Of a DNA stretch of 64,000 nt, positions 8,975 to 18,947 are shown piece by piece; the first letter of the stretch is position 1; each line of letters opens with the position of its first letter. The position numbers and the translations under genes are program-made. The notes beneath the pieces were generated by a model, which ran no database searches, was not told the DNA's origin, and saw nothing but the letters and a program-made list of their open reading frames with translations. Source of the DNA: Chitinophaga varians (GTDB taxonomy: Bacteria; Bacteroidota; Bacteroidia; Chitinophagales; Chitinophagaceae); assembly GCF_012641275.1 (NCBI RefSeq), contig NZ_JABAIA010000002.1, forward strand, positions 620,001 through 684,000, read 5' to 3'.

Positions 8975-9994
8975 CTATTTTTTATTTACAAGATAAACGG
9001 TGTCTTTTTTAATGGTATATGATAAGGATTTGGCGATACAGATAATGTCCATTACTTCGGATAGGCTTTCATTTCTGAAATTGCCGGTATAATTCCATGC
9101 TGTTTTATTGCTTTCATTGACAACGGTCACCCCATAACGGTTTTCTATGCCGGTCACTATTTCGGTATAGGGTGCATCTTTAAATACGAGGTAGCCTTGT
9201 TTCCAGCTGGTCACTTCTTCCGGTTTGGTGAAGGATGATTTGATCATGCTCAGCAATTGCCGGTCGAAACTTATTTGTTCGCTGGGGAGCAGCACAATGG
9301 AGCCGTTGGATTGGCTGCTCTTTAGCTGGTCTATTTTTACCTTGCCGGTAAGCAGGGCAACGGTGACTTTGTTTTCGGCGCTGTAGGCGCGGATATTGAA
9401 GCTGGTGCCCAATGCGGTGGTGGCCAGTTCGGGAGTGCGTACCACGAAATGGCGGCTGGCGTCGGGTGCGGCGCTGAAGAAGGCTTCACCTTCGTCGAGG
9501 TATACGCTTCTTTCGCCGGCACTGAAATGTTCCGGATAACGCAGTTTACTGTTGGCATTCAATGCCACGGTGCTGCCGTCTTCCAGTTTGATATTTTCCT
9601 GATGACCTTTGAGCGTAGTGATTTCCACAAAGCCGTCTCTGACCATGCGGTTGCTGCCGGTGGCCGGGTGATGGGCCAGCGGTGCGTCAGTGGGAGTGGC
9701 AGCGTGCCGGTTGCTGTTAAACCAGAACAGGCCTGCTGCCAGTATAACGGCAGCAGCAGCGGCGCCGGATATCAGCCATGGCCGCATGCGGCGCACACGG
9801 GGCGCCGGCGTGATCTGTTCCTGGATACGCAGCTTCACTTCTTCCAGCTCCAGATCAAGCGTATGCTCGTCTGCAATGGAAGACTGGTGGGCATTGATCT
9901 GTTCAAACCACTGTTCTATGATTTTCGCTTCCTCCGGTGAGCAGTCCCCCTGTTGATATCGCTCCAGCAATATTTTTATCTGTTCTGTGTCCAC
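8975..9994 (-). CDS. fecR: FecR-family anti-sigma factor
   Basis: The 339-residue inner-membrane protein has a cytoplasmic N-terminal segment (about 1-70, sigma-binding, DUF4880-like), one membrane helix (about 73-92), a periplasmic FecR domain (about 125-220, with LEDGSTVALNANSKLRYP) and a C-terminal domain resembling DUF4974 (about 262-337). It relays substrate binding from the STN-bearing SusC encoded 5 bp downstream to the ECF sigma factor encoded upstream. The start is GTG: upstream in frame there is no ATG between the sigma gene and this codon. Both RskA-type anti-sigma genes near 31-33 kb also begin with GTG. Confidence 0.93.
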   Translation of the reverse strand: MDTEQIKILLERYQQGDCSPEEAKIIEQWFEQINAHQSSIADEHTLDLELEEVKLRIQEQITPAPRVRRMRPWLISGAAAAAVILAAGLFWFNSNRHAATPTDAPLAHHPATGSNRMVRDGFVEITTLKGHQENIKLEDGSTVALNANSKLRYPEHFSAGERSVYLDEGEAFFSAAPDASRHFVVRTPELATTALGTSFNIRAYSAENKVTVALLTGKVKIDQLKSSQSNGSIVLLPSEQISFDRQLLSMIKSSFTKPEEVTSWKQGYLVFKDAPYTEIVTGIENRYGVTVVNESNKTAWNYTGNFRNESLSEVMDIICIAKSLSYTIKKDTVYLVNKK

Positions 9995-10074
9995 CTGATA
10001 GCGTTTTTGGATGATAATAAGTCGTGGTAACGTGGAATTAGTACCATGGCAATACAGCAGTATTTTTATGAAAA

Positions 10075-10665
10075 TTAACGGTTGGCGGTAAAAATCAAGG
10101 AAATAACGAGTAAAATAACGTCTGTCTGCGCATAGCTGGCCCGTAATATTTTGAGGGCTTTGGTGATCTGGTTTTTTACCGTCTGCTGGGACAGGCCCAG
10201 GTGGGTAGAGATCTGTTCTATAGAGAGATTTTCAAATCTGCTTAACATGAAAATTTCCTTCATCTTCTCCGGCAGGTGATTGATCGCCTCAAACAATTCC
10301 TGTGATCTGGCTTTGTAATCCACGGCGTCCTCCACAGAGTGCGGCTGTGCGTCAAAATGTTCAATCAGCTGCTGCAGGTACTTCCGATAGGTGGCGTTCT
10401 TCCGGTAAATATCGATGATCTTGTGCCGGGCCGCCTGATAGAGATACGATTTCAGCGATTCCTTCAGTACAAGGGAATGACGTTTCTCCCAAAGGGAAAC
10501 AAACAGGTCCTGCAGTACATCTTTACTGATCTCTCCCGCTTCCAGTTTGCTGTAAATAAAGAGATACAACATTTTACTGTAGCGGTCATAGATGGCATTA
10601 AAGGCAGCACTGTCATCGCTTTTGAGCAGCGACACTAACTGGTTATCTGAATAACTGCTGAACAT
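10075..10665 (-). CDS. ECF-type RNA polymerase sigma factor (SusC/FecR-linked)
   Basis: The 196-residue protein has a sigma-70 region 2 (about 21-88, with VLQDLFVSLWEKR and YLYQAARHKIIDIYRK) and a region 4 helix-turn-helix (about 120-178, with LSIEQISTHLGLSQQTVKNQI). It ends in a hydrophobic tail (TDVILLVISLIFTANR), which is common in Bacteroidota ECF factors paired with FecR. It is first in the minus-strand operon sigma-fecR-susC(STN)-susD, with 80 bp before fecR. The expected role is autogenous activation of the operon when the substrate is bound. No consensus TAnnTTTG promoter was seen upstream, which fits control by an alternative sigma factor. Confidence 0.94.
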   Translation of the reverse strand: MFSSYSDNQLVSLLKSDDSAAFNAIYDRYSKMLYLFIYSKLEAGEISKDVLQDLFVSLWEKRHSLVLKESLKSYLYQAARHKIIDIYRKNATYRKYLQQLIEHFDAQPHSVEDAVDYKARSQELFEAINHLPEKMKEIFMLSRFENLSIEQISTHLGLSQQTVKNQITKALKILRASYAQTDVILLVISLIFTANR

Positions 10666-10854
10666 TGAATTACAGTAGCAATTAGATGTTTTGGTTGAAT
10701 TACTGTCGATGAAAGTAAGAAGAAATTTTGTTATTTAGCTATTTTGTTATGTAGATATTATCTGATGCTCTCTGGCAGTAACGACAACAGGCATAACAAA
10801 GGGTTGCTAAACAATCCAATAACCCAATAAAAAAATAATCAGATAACCAAGTTA

Positions 10855-11730
10855 TCAGGCTTCCTTCAGCCTCAATTCATTCTTATATTCCTTTGGCGTT
10901 TTTCCTACGATCTCTTTAAAAAACCGGTTAAAATTAGACAGGTTCTTAAAGCCACAGGAATAAGCGATTTCTGCAATAGACCAGTCCTCTTCTGTCAGGC
11001 GCTTACAGGCATGGCCAATACGTACTTCGTTGAGGAACTGTACAAAAGATTTTTTGGTGCGGTTCTTAAAGAAACGGCAGAATGACTGCGGTGAGAGGTT
11101 GGTGATACTGGCTACGTCCTGCAATGAGATTTCCTTGGAGAAATTGTTCATCACGTATTTGAATACCTCGTCTATTTTATGGTTGTCCTTCACATTGTAG
11201 GCATGGGAATACCCGGTGCTGGCCAGATAATAACAATCGCGCGTTTCTGACAGCGTCTTCAGGATGTTGAGCAGGGATATGATCCGGTCCAGCCCCTCTT
11301 TTTTAGGCAGGGAGAGGATCTCCGGCTTCAGTTTGTCGTAGGTGGGCCCTATGATTTTCATTCCGCGCTGCGCGCGATGGAAAAGCTCGCTCAGGGCCTT
11401 GGTTTCCGGTAAACCGTAGAACTTCTCTCCAAAAATGTCTTTTGGAAAATAGATCACGACAGAACGGGCTTTCAGATTTTCGTCACCCTTATAGTACTCC
11501 TCTTCATTATACCATACGTGGGGGATATGCGGCCCCAGAAACACCATGTCGCCCTCTTCAAAGCTCTCGATGCTGTCCCCGACAATCCTCTTCCCGTGGC
11601 TCTCCGTAACAAACACCAGCTCACATTCCGGGTGGAAGTGAAAAGGCGTGTTAAAATACGGATCACATCGCTCTATGATGGTGATCTGATTATCGGCAAA
11701 AGCCCCAACTTTAATAAGAATGGGTTTCAT
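10855..11730 (-). CDS. AraC-family transcriptional regulator with cupin sensor domain
   Basis: The 291-residue protein has an N-terminal cupin-like sensor (about 15-90, with PYFNTPFHFHPECELVF, whose FHFHPECE segment resembles sugar-binding AraC proteins) and two C-terminal helix-turn-helix motifs (about 190-285, with LSPQSFCRFFKNRTKKSF and IAEIAYSCGFKNLSNFNRFF). It is transcribed away from the LacI-type gene at 11992 and lies just upstream of, but separate from, the ECF sigma operon. Regulators of this architecture usually control sugar use. Its target here is unknown. Confidence 0.92.
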   Translation of the reverse strand: MKPILIKVGAFADNQITIIERCDPYFNTPFHFHPECELVFVTESHGKRIVGDSIESFEEGDMVFLGPHIPHVWYNEEEYYKGDENLKARSVVIYFPKDIFGEKFYGLPETKALSELFHRAQRGMKIIGPTYDKLKPEILSLPKKEGLDRIISLLNILKTLSETRDCYYLASTGYSHAYNVKDNHKIDEVFKYVMNNFSKEISLQDVASITNLSPQSFCRFFKNRTKKSFVQFLNEVRIGHACKRLTEEDWSIAEIAYSCGFKNLSNFNRFFKEIVGKTPKEYKNELRLKEA

Positions 11731-11991
11731 TCAAGTATTAATTTTTAAACTGGTGTTACCTGACAATACCCTATTTAGTACTGCCATTGTCCTATGAATG
11801 TTGCCAAATTATTAAAAATTGGTTAAAAAAATATCATTATCGGGAAAATGACCCTTAAATGTCATATTCCCGCCGCTTATCTCTGTTTATAAGATTTAGC
11901 AACTTTTTTGGAATAATTGGCACAAGAATGTAAATTTCAGCTTTCATTTTGTAAATTACGGTGGGCTAAATCGATATAGCATTTGTTGTCT

Positions 11992-13017
11992 ATGAAAGGA
12001 ATCTCTATTAAAGATATTGCAAAACAGGCAGGGGTTTCTCCCACAACTGTCTCATTTGTGCTCAACGGCAAAGCGAAAGAAAAACGGATCAGCGAGCAGG
12101 TAAGCAAAAAAATCCAAAAGATAGCTTCCCGGCTGAAGTACAAACCAAATCAGCTGGCCCGTGGCCTCCGTACCGGAAAAACCAAAACCATTGGCCTTAT
12201 CGTGGAGGACATCGCCAACAACTTCTTCGCCAGCCTGGCCAAAGTAATGGAGGATGAAGCCGATAAACACGGCTATAAAGTGCTCTATGGCAGTACGGAA
12301 GACAATACCGAAAAAGCAAAAGGACTCCTGGAAGTACTCAAGTACCGCCAGGTAGACGCCTATATCGTTACCCCCACCAAAAACCTGGACAAGGAAATAG
12401 AACAGCTGAAAGCCACTTCCAAACCGGTAGTGCTCATGGACCGCTATTTTCCACATGTAAGCTCCCACTATGTAGTAGTAGATAACTATCAGGGCGCCTA
12501 CAACGTGACCAGCCACCTCGCTAAGCAAGGCTATAAAAAAATCGCGATCGTCACCATCACCTCTGATCAGATACAGATGAAAGACCGCCTCGATGGATTT
12601 ACTGCCGCACTGAAAGATCATCATCTCCCTTTTAATAAAAGCCAGGTAAAAAAAATACCGTTTGATCTGGAACGCGAAGCCTTCAACACAGAAATCAAAA
12701 AATTCCTGACATCCATCAAAGGACTGGACGCAGTGTTCTTCGCCACCAACTATCTCGGTATCTACGGCATCGAAAGCATCCGCTCCCTCGGATGGGACAT
12801 AGGGCCGCAAATAGGCGTGGCCAGCTTCGATGACCATGACCTCTTCCGCCTCCACAGCCCGTCTATTACCTGCGTGGCCCAACCTATCACCGAGATTGGA
12901 AAAAACATCGTGGAAGTACTCATGCAGGAACTCAACCATCCTTCTGCAAACCCACGCCAGATTGTGCTGGAACCTTCGCTGATCGTCAGGGCTTCTTCTG
13001 ATCCCGGAAAAAAATAA
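11992..13017 (+). CDS. LacI-family transcriptional regulator
   Basis: The 341-residue protein has an N-terminal LacI helix-turn-helix (ISIKDIAKQAGVSPTTVSFV, about 3-22) and hinge, followed by a periplasmic-binding-protein-like effector domain (IGLIVEDIANNFFASL onward). I chose the ATG at 11992, which begins MKGISIKDIA, over two in-frame TTG codons just upstream because the helix-turn-helix normally starts within a few residues of the N-terminus. It precedes the SusC/SusD pair at 13196-17890, on the same strand after 178 bp. A LacI-type palindrome lies before the next SusC/SusD pair at 18948-18959 and is a candidate target. Confidence 0.93.
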   Translation: MKGISIKDIAKQAGVSPTTVSFVLNGKAKEKRISEQVSKKIQKIASRLKYKPNQLARGLRTGKTKTIGLIVEDIANNFFASLAKVMEDEADKHGYKVLYGSTEDNTEKAKGLLEVLKYRQVDAYIVTPTKNLDKEIEQLKATSKPVVLMDRYFPHVSSHYVVVDNYQGAYNVTSHLAKQGYKKIAIVTITSDQIQMKDRLDGFTAALKDHHLPFNKSQVKKIPFDLEREAFNTEIKKFLTSIKGLDAVFFATNYLGIYGIESIRSLGWDIGPQIGVASFDDHDLFRLHSPSITCVAQPITEIGKNIVEVLMQELNHPSANPRQIVLEPSLIVRASSDPGKK

Positions 13018-13195
13018 AACCCCGTTCCTGATCATATACGCCTGTTCCTGCGATACTTACGGGAACAAAAAGTGATGTCCTGTTGTTAAATAATTCGGCT
13101 CACGGTTTTACGGCCTCTCACCCCGTCAACCCCAGGCACGACTTATTCAACCAAAACCATCTCCGGTTTATTTCTTCACTTTTATCGCATTAAAC

Positions 13196-16100
13196 ATGAT
13201 CAGGAACTTTACTCATGTGCTGTTGTTCGTGTTATTGTTGTTGACTACCCCCGTGGTATGGGCACAACAGGCCATTACCGGCAAGGTGACGGACAATACC
13301 GGTCAACCCCTTTCCGGTGTTAATATCCTCGTGAAAGGCACCTCCAAAGGCACCGTTACCAACGCGGACGGAAACTTTTCCCTCTCTGTTCCGCCAGGCA
13401 GCACCCTCGTCTTCCGCTATCTTGGCTATCTGCCGCAGGAAGTGCCGGTCGGTAACGAGTCCCAGCTGACGATTACCCTCAAAACAGATGAAAAAAGCCT
13501 CGGTGAAGTGGTGGTGACGGCACTCGGTATCAAAAAGGAAAAAAAGGCGCTGGGCTACTCGGTGTCGGAAGTGAAAGGGGAGGAGCTTACACAGGCGCGC
13601 AGCACCAATATCGCTAACTCCCTCTCCGGTAAAGTGGCCGGCCTCAACGTCACTTCCACGGCCACCGGCCCCGCAGGTTCCAGCCGCATCATCCTCCGCG
13701 GAAATACCTCCATCGACAAAAACAGGAACAACCAGCCACTCATCGTGGTAGATGGGATTCCTATCAATAATGACAACCTGGGTGCTGCCACGGAATACGG
13801 CGGCACAGATGCCGGCGATGGCATCTCCAGTATCAACCCCGATGACATTGCGACCATCTCAGTGCTGAAAGGCGGTACAGCAGCGGCGTTGTACGGATCC
13901 CGCGCTTCCAACGGCGTTATCCTCATTACCACCAAAGGCGGCGCCAGCCGTAAGGGCGTGGGGGTGGAATTCAGCAGTAATATTGTTATTGACCGCCCCA
14001 TTGTGGAAAGCCTCGACTGGCAGTATGATTACGGCATGGGCCTCAATGGCCTGAAACCACAGACTGTCGGTGAAGCCCGCGCCGCCGGTCTGTTCAGCTG
14101 GGGCGCCCCGCTCGACGGCTCCTCTGTTATCCAGTACGATGGTGTCAGCAGGCCCTATAGCGCGGTGAAGAACAATTTCAAAAAATTCTATCGCAGTGGT
14201 TACACGTTCACCAACTCCGTAGCTGCCAGCGGCGGAAACGACAAGGTGACCTGGCGCTTCGGAGCTACGGACATGAAAAACGAAGCCACGCTCCCCAATT
14301 CAGGCATCCGGCGTGATAACCTCTCGCTGAACATTTCCGCCTGGCTTGGTAAAAAGCTTCACCTCAACGTGTATGCTAAATATATCCGCGAGCGGACAAC
14401 CAACAGGCCACGCGTGTCTGACTCCCCAGGCAACGCCAACTACTCGCTTTACCTGCTGCCCACGTCCCTGGCCGTGCAAACACTGAAGGACAGTAAGCTC
14501 TCCCCCGATGGCAATGAATACCGGTGGAACGATAACGTATTTGTCACTAATCCCTGGTTCGCGGCATACGATTTTGAACAGGCAGATAAAAAAGACCGCT
14601 TTATCAATGCCGCCGAGCTACGCTACGATATCTTGGACTGGCTTTATGTCAAAGGTCGTATTGGCGCCGATATGTTCTACCGCGACAATAAGGCGGTGAC
14701 ACCTAACGGTACCGCCTATATTCCCGGCGGCCAGATCAATGACCAGGCCCGCCAGAACTTCTACGAGCTGAATGCGGACGTAATGGTGGGCGTGGAGAAA
14801 GGATTCGCGGAGAAATGGCGCATATCCGGCTTTATAGGCGCTAACGTGATGCACAATAAAAACGATAAATTGTTCCTCACCGGAAACACCTTTAATATTC
14901 CCTACTTCTACGATCAAAGCAACCTGCAAACAAAAACCGTTACCAACGATATCTTCGAGAAAAAGATCAACTCTGTGTACGGGTCCGCTGAATTGTCGTA
15001 CAAGAGTTATCTGTACCTCACGCTCACTGGCCGTAACGACTGGTTTTCCACACTGCCGCTTAACAGCAACAGTATCTTCTACCCGTCAGCTGGTCTCAGC
15101 TTTGTGTTGTCCGATGCTTTTACCATGCCCAAATGGATCAATTACGCCAAATTGCGTACTTCCTGGGCGCAGGTGGGCGGTGATACCGATCCTTACCGCC
15201 TGAGGCTCGCCTACCAGGTGCAAAACCCGCTGGTGCTGGGCACTAGCAGTCTCCCCGTGGCAGACATCAAAAAAGCGCAGGACGGCAGCTATTCGGTACC
15301 CAACGCTAACCTGAAACCGTACGTCAATACCAGCTTTGAAGCCGGCTTCGAAGCCCGCTTCTTCGATAACCGGTTGTCAGTGGATTTCTCCTGGTATACC
15401 CGCAAAACCAAAGACGATATCGTACAGACCACTATATCCAATGCTTCCGGGTATAATACCGCCTTTATCAATGTGGGTAAAGTAAGTAACAAAGGCGTAG
15501 AGCTGATGATAACAGGAACGCCTGTACGTAGTAAGAATTTTACCTGGGATATCACCCCCAATTTTGCATACAACAAAAGCGAAGTGATTCAGCTGGACGG
15601 TAAACTGAATGCCCTGAAAGTAGCCGACGTACGTACTTTCAACGTCACCATTCAGCAGGTGCCGGGCCAGCCGTTTGGCGTGATACAGGGATTCAGCTTC
15701 CAGCGTGACGCACAGGGAAATATTCTGTTCAACGCTGCCGGCAAGCCGCTGCAAGGCCCGCTTACCCTCTTCGGTACAGGCGTGGCGCCCTATACGCTCG
15801 GCGTTACTAACACCTTTACCTATAAGGCGTTTTCGCTGGGTGTCCTGATAGATTCCCGTTGGGGCAATAAACTATACTCCGGCACCAACGACTACGCGTA
15901 TTATTATGGTTTACAGAAAGCCACGCTTAGCGGACGTTCCGGAGGTGTTACCATCAAAGCCCAGGACCCGAACGATCCCTCAAAATATGTGGACAAGGTC
16001 GTAGATGCGCAGGATTATTACCAGAACATTGCATTCAACATCGCAGAGCCGTTTATTTACAGTGGCGCTTTCGTGAAGCTGCGCCAGGTGATACTGACTT

Positions 16101-16306
16101 ACAGCCTGCCTTCCGCTATCCTGAACAAAACACCGTTCACCGGCGCTTCACTGTCATTTGTGGCCAGAAACCTCTGGATCATCTATAAGGACGTACCCAA
16201 TGTGGACCCGGAATCCACCTACGGCAACGGTGCCGGACAGGGCGCTGAACTGCTGGGTTATCCACAGTCCAGAAGCTACGGGTTGAACCTGAATGTAAAA
16301 TTCTAA
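13196..16306 (+). CDS. SusC/RagA-type TonB-linked outer-membrane transporter
   Basis: The 1036-residue product has a signal peptide (about 1-23, ending VWAQ), a carboxypeptidase-regulatory-like domain (about 27-105, ITGKVTDNTGQPLSGVNI), a TonB-box region at EVVVTALG, a plug and a beta-barrel with a C-terminal Phe (NLNVKF). It has no STN domain. The SusD partner starts 12 bp downstream. With the LacI gene upstream it forms a locus separate from the FecR-controlled one. The imported compound is not indicated by any neighbouring enzyme. Confidence 0.93.
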   Translation: MIRNFTHVLLFVLLLLTTPVVWAQQAITGKVTDNTGQPLSGVNILVKGTSKGTVTNADGNFSLSVPPGSTLVFRYLGYLPQEVPVGNESQLTITLKTDEKSLGEVVVTALGIKKEKKALGYSVSEVKGEELTQARSTNIANSLSGKVAGLNVTSTATGPAGSSRIILRGNTSIDKNRNNQPLIVVDGIPINNDNLGAATEYGGTDAGDGISSINPDDIATISVLKGGTAAALYGSRASNGVILITTKGGASRKGVGVEFSSNIVIDRPIVESLDWQYDYGMGLNGLKPQTVGEARAAGLFSWGAPLDGSSVIQYDGVSRPYSAVKNNFKKFYRSGYTFTNSVAASGGNDKVTWRFGATDMKNEATLPNSGIRRDNLSLNISAWLGKKLHLNVYAKYIRERTTNRPRVSDSPGNANYSLYLLPTSLAVQTLKDSKLSPDGNEYRWNDNVFVTNPWFAAYDFEQADKKDRFINAAELRYDILDWLYVKGRIGADMFYRDNKAVTPNGTAYIPGGQINDQARQNFYELNADVMVGVEKGFAEKWRISGFIGANVMHNKNDKLFLTGNTFNIPYFYDQSNLQTKTVTNDIFEKKINSVYGSAELSYKSYLYLTLTGRNDWFSTLPLNSNSIFYPSAGLSFVLSDAFTMPKWINYAKLRTSWAQVGGDTDPYRLRLAYQVQNPLVLGTSSLPVADIKKAQDGSYSVPNANLKPYVNTSFEAGFEARFFDNRLSVDFSWYTRKTKDDIVQTTISNASGYNTAFINVGKVSNKGVELMITGTPVRSKNFTWDITPNFAYNKSEVIQLDGKLNALKVADVRTFNVTIQQVPGQPFGVIQGFSFQRDAQGNILFNAAGKPLQGPLTLFGTGVAPYTLGVTNTFTYKAFSLGVLIDSRWGNKLYSGTNDYAYYYGLQKATLSGRSGGVTIKAQDPNDPSKYVDKVVDAQDYYQNIAFNIAEPFIYSGAFVKLRQVILTYSLPSAILNKTPFTGASLSFVARNLWIIYKDVPNVDPESTYGNGAGQGAELLGYPQSRSYGLNLNVKF

Positions 16307-16318
16307 ATCGCTTCGATC

Positions 16319-17890
16319 ATGGTTAAGTCAATATACACACGTGGAACAGTAGTACTGCTGTTATGGCTGTCGCTGATATCCTGCACTAAAAATTTTGAAA
16401 AGATCAATACCGACCCCACTGCCGCTCCTGTAGTGGCGCCGGGCATTCTGCTGACAAGGGGACTGCTGTTCGTTTCCGGTGGAGAGTTTGAAGCATGGCG
16501 TGCCAATCTGATTTATTGCGGCCCCATGATTCAGCACCTGTCTTCCACCAGTCTCACCTACGTGGGGGATAAGTACCTGTACAACGACGGCTACAGTGGG
16601 GCGGCGTTTAACTCTTTTTATCCGAACGGCGTAAAAATACTGACCACGCTGATAGAGCAAACGAAGACCGATCCTTCGCAGGCCAATTTTACTGCCATGG
16701 CCAGGATTGCCCGGGTGATCATGCTGCAGCGGCTTACGGACCTATATGGTAACGTGCCCTATACCGCTGCCGGCAAAGGCTTTATAGATCAGAACTTCAC
16801 CCCCGCCTATGATCCGCAGGACGCTATATATGCCGGCTTTGCCGCCGAGTTGCAGGATGCGGCCACCCAGCTGGATGCCACCAAGACCACGCCCGGCAGT
16901 TCGGATATTTCCGGATACGCCGGCTCTCCCGCGCAGTGGAAAAAGCTGGCTTATTCCCTGTTGCTGCGCGTGGGATTGCGGCTTTCCAAAAAGGCAGACC
17001 CCTCGCTTGGTAAGGCCTGGGTACAGAAAGCATTGGCTGGTGGCGTGTTTACTGCCAATACGGATGCTTTTTATATCCAGCATGCTGCCGGAGACTATGA
17101 TAATCCCAACAGTCACGTTATCGGGGTGTATCCCGGCAGCAGGGCGGAAACAGGGAAAGACAACCAGAGCATCAAACTGTCGAAGTTTTTTGTGGACCTG
17201 CTGAAAACAAAGGCAGACCCGCGTTTACGGATCATTTCCGAACTGCCTAAGGCTGATTCCACTCCCGGCGGGTCTGATGATCCTGCCTTGCAGAAGGGGC
17301 TTCCCAGCGGATTTGATAACACCTCGGACCCGGTGTTTGGCATCGGGTCTACCGGAGATGCCAACCTGGCGCATTATTCACAGCCCAAGCAGGTCATAGC
17401 GCAGCCCACTTCCCCCGATATTTTCATTACTTATTCGGAAGTGCAGCTGATGCTGGCGGAAGCTGCCGCCCGTGGCTGGATTGCCGGCGATCCGGTGACA
17501 TTCTTTACCACAGGGGTAAAGTCGGGCATATGGCAGTGGACCCTGTATTCTTCTTCCATTGTGTATGACGACGCCGCTGCAACCACATATGCCACCGCCC
17601 AGGCAGCGGCGCTGGCAGGGCCATTGGCGGCTCAACTGGAAGCGATCAATACACAATATTATATTACTACTTTCCTGAATGAGTATGAAGCGTATGCCAA
17701 TTGGCGCCGCAGCGGCTTCCCGGTGCTGAAGCCGGTGAACTATAAAAACAACGAGACCAATGGCCAGATACCCCGCCGGCTGCGTTATCCAAGGAATGAT
17801 TATGATGTGAACAGGGCCAATGTGGAAGCGGCCAACGCAGCCCAGGGCCCGGACGTGTTTATGACGCCTGTATGGTGGGACAAGCCCTGA
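16319..17890 (+). CDS. SusD/RagB-like nutrient-binding outer-membrane lipoprotein
   Basis: The 523-residue product has a hydrophobic leader and a lipobox ending in Cys22 (LISC), followed by TKNFEKINTDPTAAP, the usual SusD beginning. Further family features are the YGNVPYT segment, a late EYEAYANWRRSGFP segment and a WWDKP C-terminus. It partners the SusC ending 12 bp upstream. A small secreted protein gene follows 33 bp downstream and may be part of the operon. Confidence 0.93.
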   Translation: MVKSIYTRGTVVLLLWLSLISCTKNFEKINTDPTAAPVVAPGILLTRGLLFVSGGEFEAWRANLIYCGPMIQHLSSTSLTYVGDKYLYNDGYSGAAFNSFYPNGVKILTTLIEQTKTDPSQANFTAMARIARVIMLQRLTDLYGNVPYTAAGKGFIDQNFTPAYDPQDAIYAGFAAELQDAATQLDATKTTPGSSDISGYAGSPAQWKKLAYSLLLRVGLRLSKKADPSLGKAWVQKALAGGVFTANTDAFYIQHAAGDYDNPNSHVIGVYPGSRAETGKDNQSIKLSKFFVDLLKTKADPRLRIISELPKADSTPGGSDDPALQKGLPSGFDNTSDPVFGIGSTGDANLAHYSQPKQVIAQPTSPDIFITYSEVQLMLAEAAARGWIAGDPVTFFTTGVKSGIWQWTLYSSSIVYDDAAATTYATAQAAALAGPLAAQLEAINTQYYITTFLNEYEAYANWRRSGFPVLKPVNYKNNETNGQIPRRLRYPRNDYDVNRANVEAANAAQGPDVFMTPVWWDKP

Positions 17891-17923
17891 CCGCGTATTA
17901 TTTTCACCGTAATAAAAAACGCC

Positions 17924-18646
17924 ATGACTAAAAACATTTTGCTTTCAGCCATTCTTGTATTAGCCTGCCTGTCGCTACAGGCGCAGGATTCCCTGGGGCT
18001 TTCCCAGACCGTTAGTTTCCGGAATGCCGTGTCCAATAATATGGGCGTCAAATTTAGTTCCGTGTTTAGTTTCAGTCCGAAAGAGAATACGGTTGGCAGT
18101 CCTTATTTGTATCCCGACTGGGGCCGGTTGTGGATTGATTCGATGGATAACAGGCCGGTGGCCCGTTCGGTGGTATATGATGCCAATATTGACCTGGAGA
18201 AAAATATGGTGATCGTGAAAGGTGGTGATGGCAAGGCCTATGTGCCGGACGTCAACAATGTGCAGGCATTTCATTTTAAAAAGGGAACGGAGGCAAATGC
18301 GTTCGTTGCCATGCAGGTGGAAGGCGTGAATAAGTTCGTAGAGCAACTGGCAGCTGGCAAATACAGGCTGGTAAAAGAAGCTAAGGTAACGTTTCATCCG
18401 GCGGACTTTGTGGACAAAGGGATGGTGCAAACGGGTAAAAACTACGATGAATACAAAAAGTCGTACACCTATTACCTGGTGAAAGACCGGGTGCCGGTGA
18501 AGGTGAATATGCGCAAAAAGCAGTTCCTGGAGGCTTTGAGCAGTGATCCTGCAGCACAGGAGGCCGCGCGGAAATTTCTGGCCGGTTACCGGGAGCCTTT
18601 CGATGAAACCGCCGCCAGGCTCACGATAGAAGCTGTCAATAAATAA
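17924..18646 (+). CDS. Secreted protein of unknown function, in a SusC/SusD operon
   Basis: The 240-residue product has a clear signal peptide (MTKNILLSAILVLACLSLQA, cleavage near residue 20). I do not recognise the mature part. It contains WGRLWIDSMDNRPVARSVVY near residues 65-85, no transmembrane helix and no cysteine in the mature chain. The gene starts 33 bp after the SusD stop and is followed by a terminator at 18661, so it is probably the last gene of the susC-susD transcript. Regular charged and aromatic composition (FHFKKGTEANAF, FHPADFVDKG) suggests a soluble periplasmic or surface protein. No function is claimed. Confidence 0.75.
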   Translation: MTKNILLSAILVLACLSLQAQDSLGLSQTVSFRNAVSNNMGVKFSSVFSFSPKENTVGSPYLYPDWGRLWIDSMDNRPVARSVVYDANIDLEKNMVIVKGGDGKAYVPDVNNVQAFHFKKGTEANAFVAMQVEGVNKFVEQLAAGKYRLVKEAKVTFHPADFVDKGMVQTGKNYDEYKKSYTYYLVKDRVPVKVNMRKKQFLEALSSDPAAQEAARKFLAGYREPFDETAARLTIEAVNK

Positions 18647-18660
18647 CGGCGCTGAAAAAT

Positions 18661-18693
18661 AAAAGGCCCGTCTGACTCGTCGGACGGGCTTTT
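18661..18693 (+). terminator. Intrinsic terminator after the LacI-linked SusC/SusD operon
   Basis: A 7-bp GC-rich stem (GCCCGTC 18666-18672, GACGGGC 18683-18689) is flanked by AAAA on the left and TTTT on the right, so it could work in both directions. It starts 14 bp after the stop codon of the small secreted protein gene. Confidence 0.8.
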
Positions 18694-18831
18694 GGTTATC
18701 AAACATTTTCCACTGTCACCTTTGTCCCGGGCTGATATAGCAGCGGACTGATATTATTTTCCTTGTTAGCTATATTATTTTAATACTTTTAACGAGTTGT
18801 TAACCAAACATCAAAAAATTGTTAAATCTTT

Positions 18832-18862
18832 TTTGCACTTCTCATAATTATCCCTAAGTTTG
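18832..18862 (+). promoter_or_regulatory. Bacteroidota-type promoter (TTTG, 19 bp, TAAGTTTG)
   Basis: TTTG at 18832-18835 and TAAGTTTG at 18855-18862 match the -33 TTTG and -7 TAnnTTTG elements of the housekeeping Bacteroidota sigma factor, at the expected spacing. It points towards the SusC at 19150. Confidence 0.7.
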
Positions 18863-18947
18863 AAACCAATATCTATGCTGACAAAACTTGTTGTGAAATG
18901 AAAAATGAGATGTACGGGAGAACGGGTTTTTTTTTAAGATACATTGC

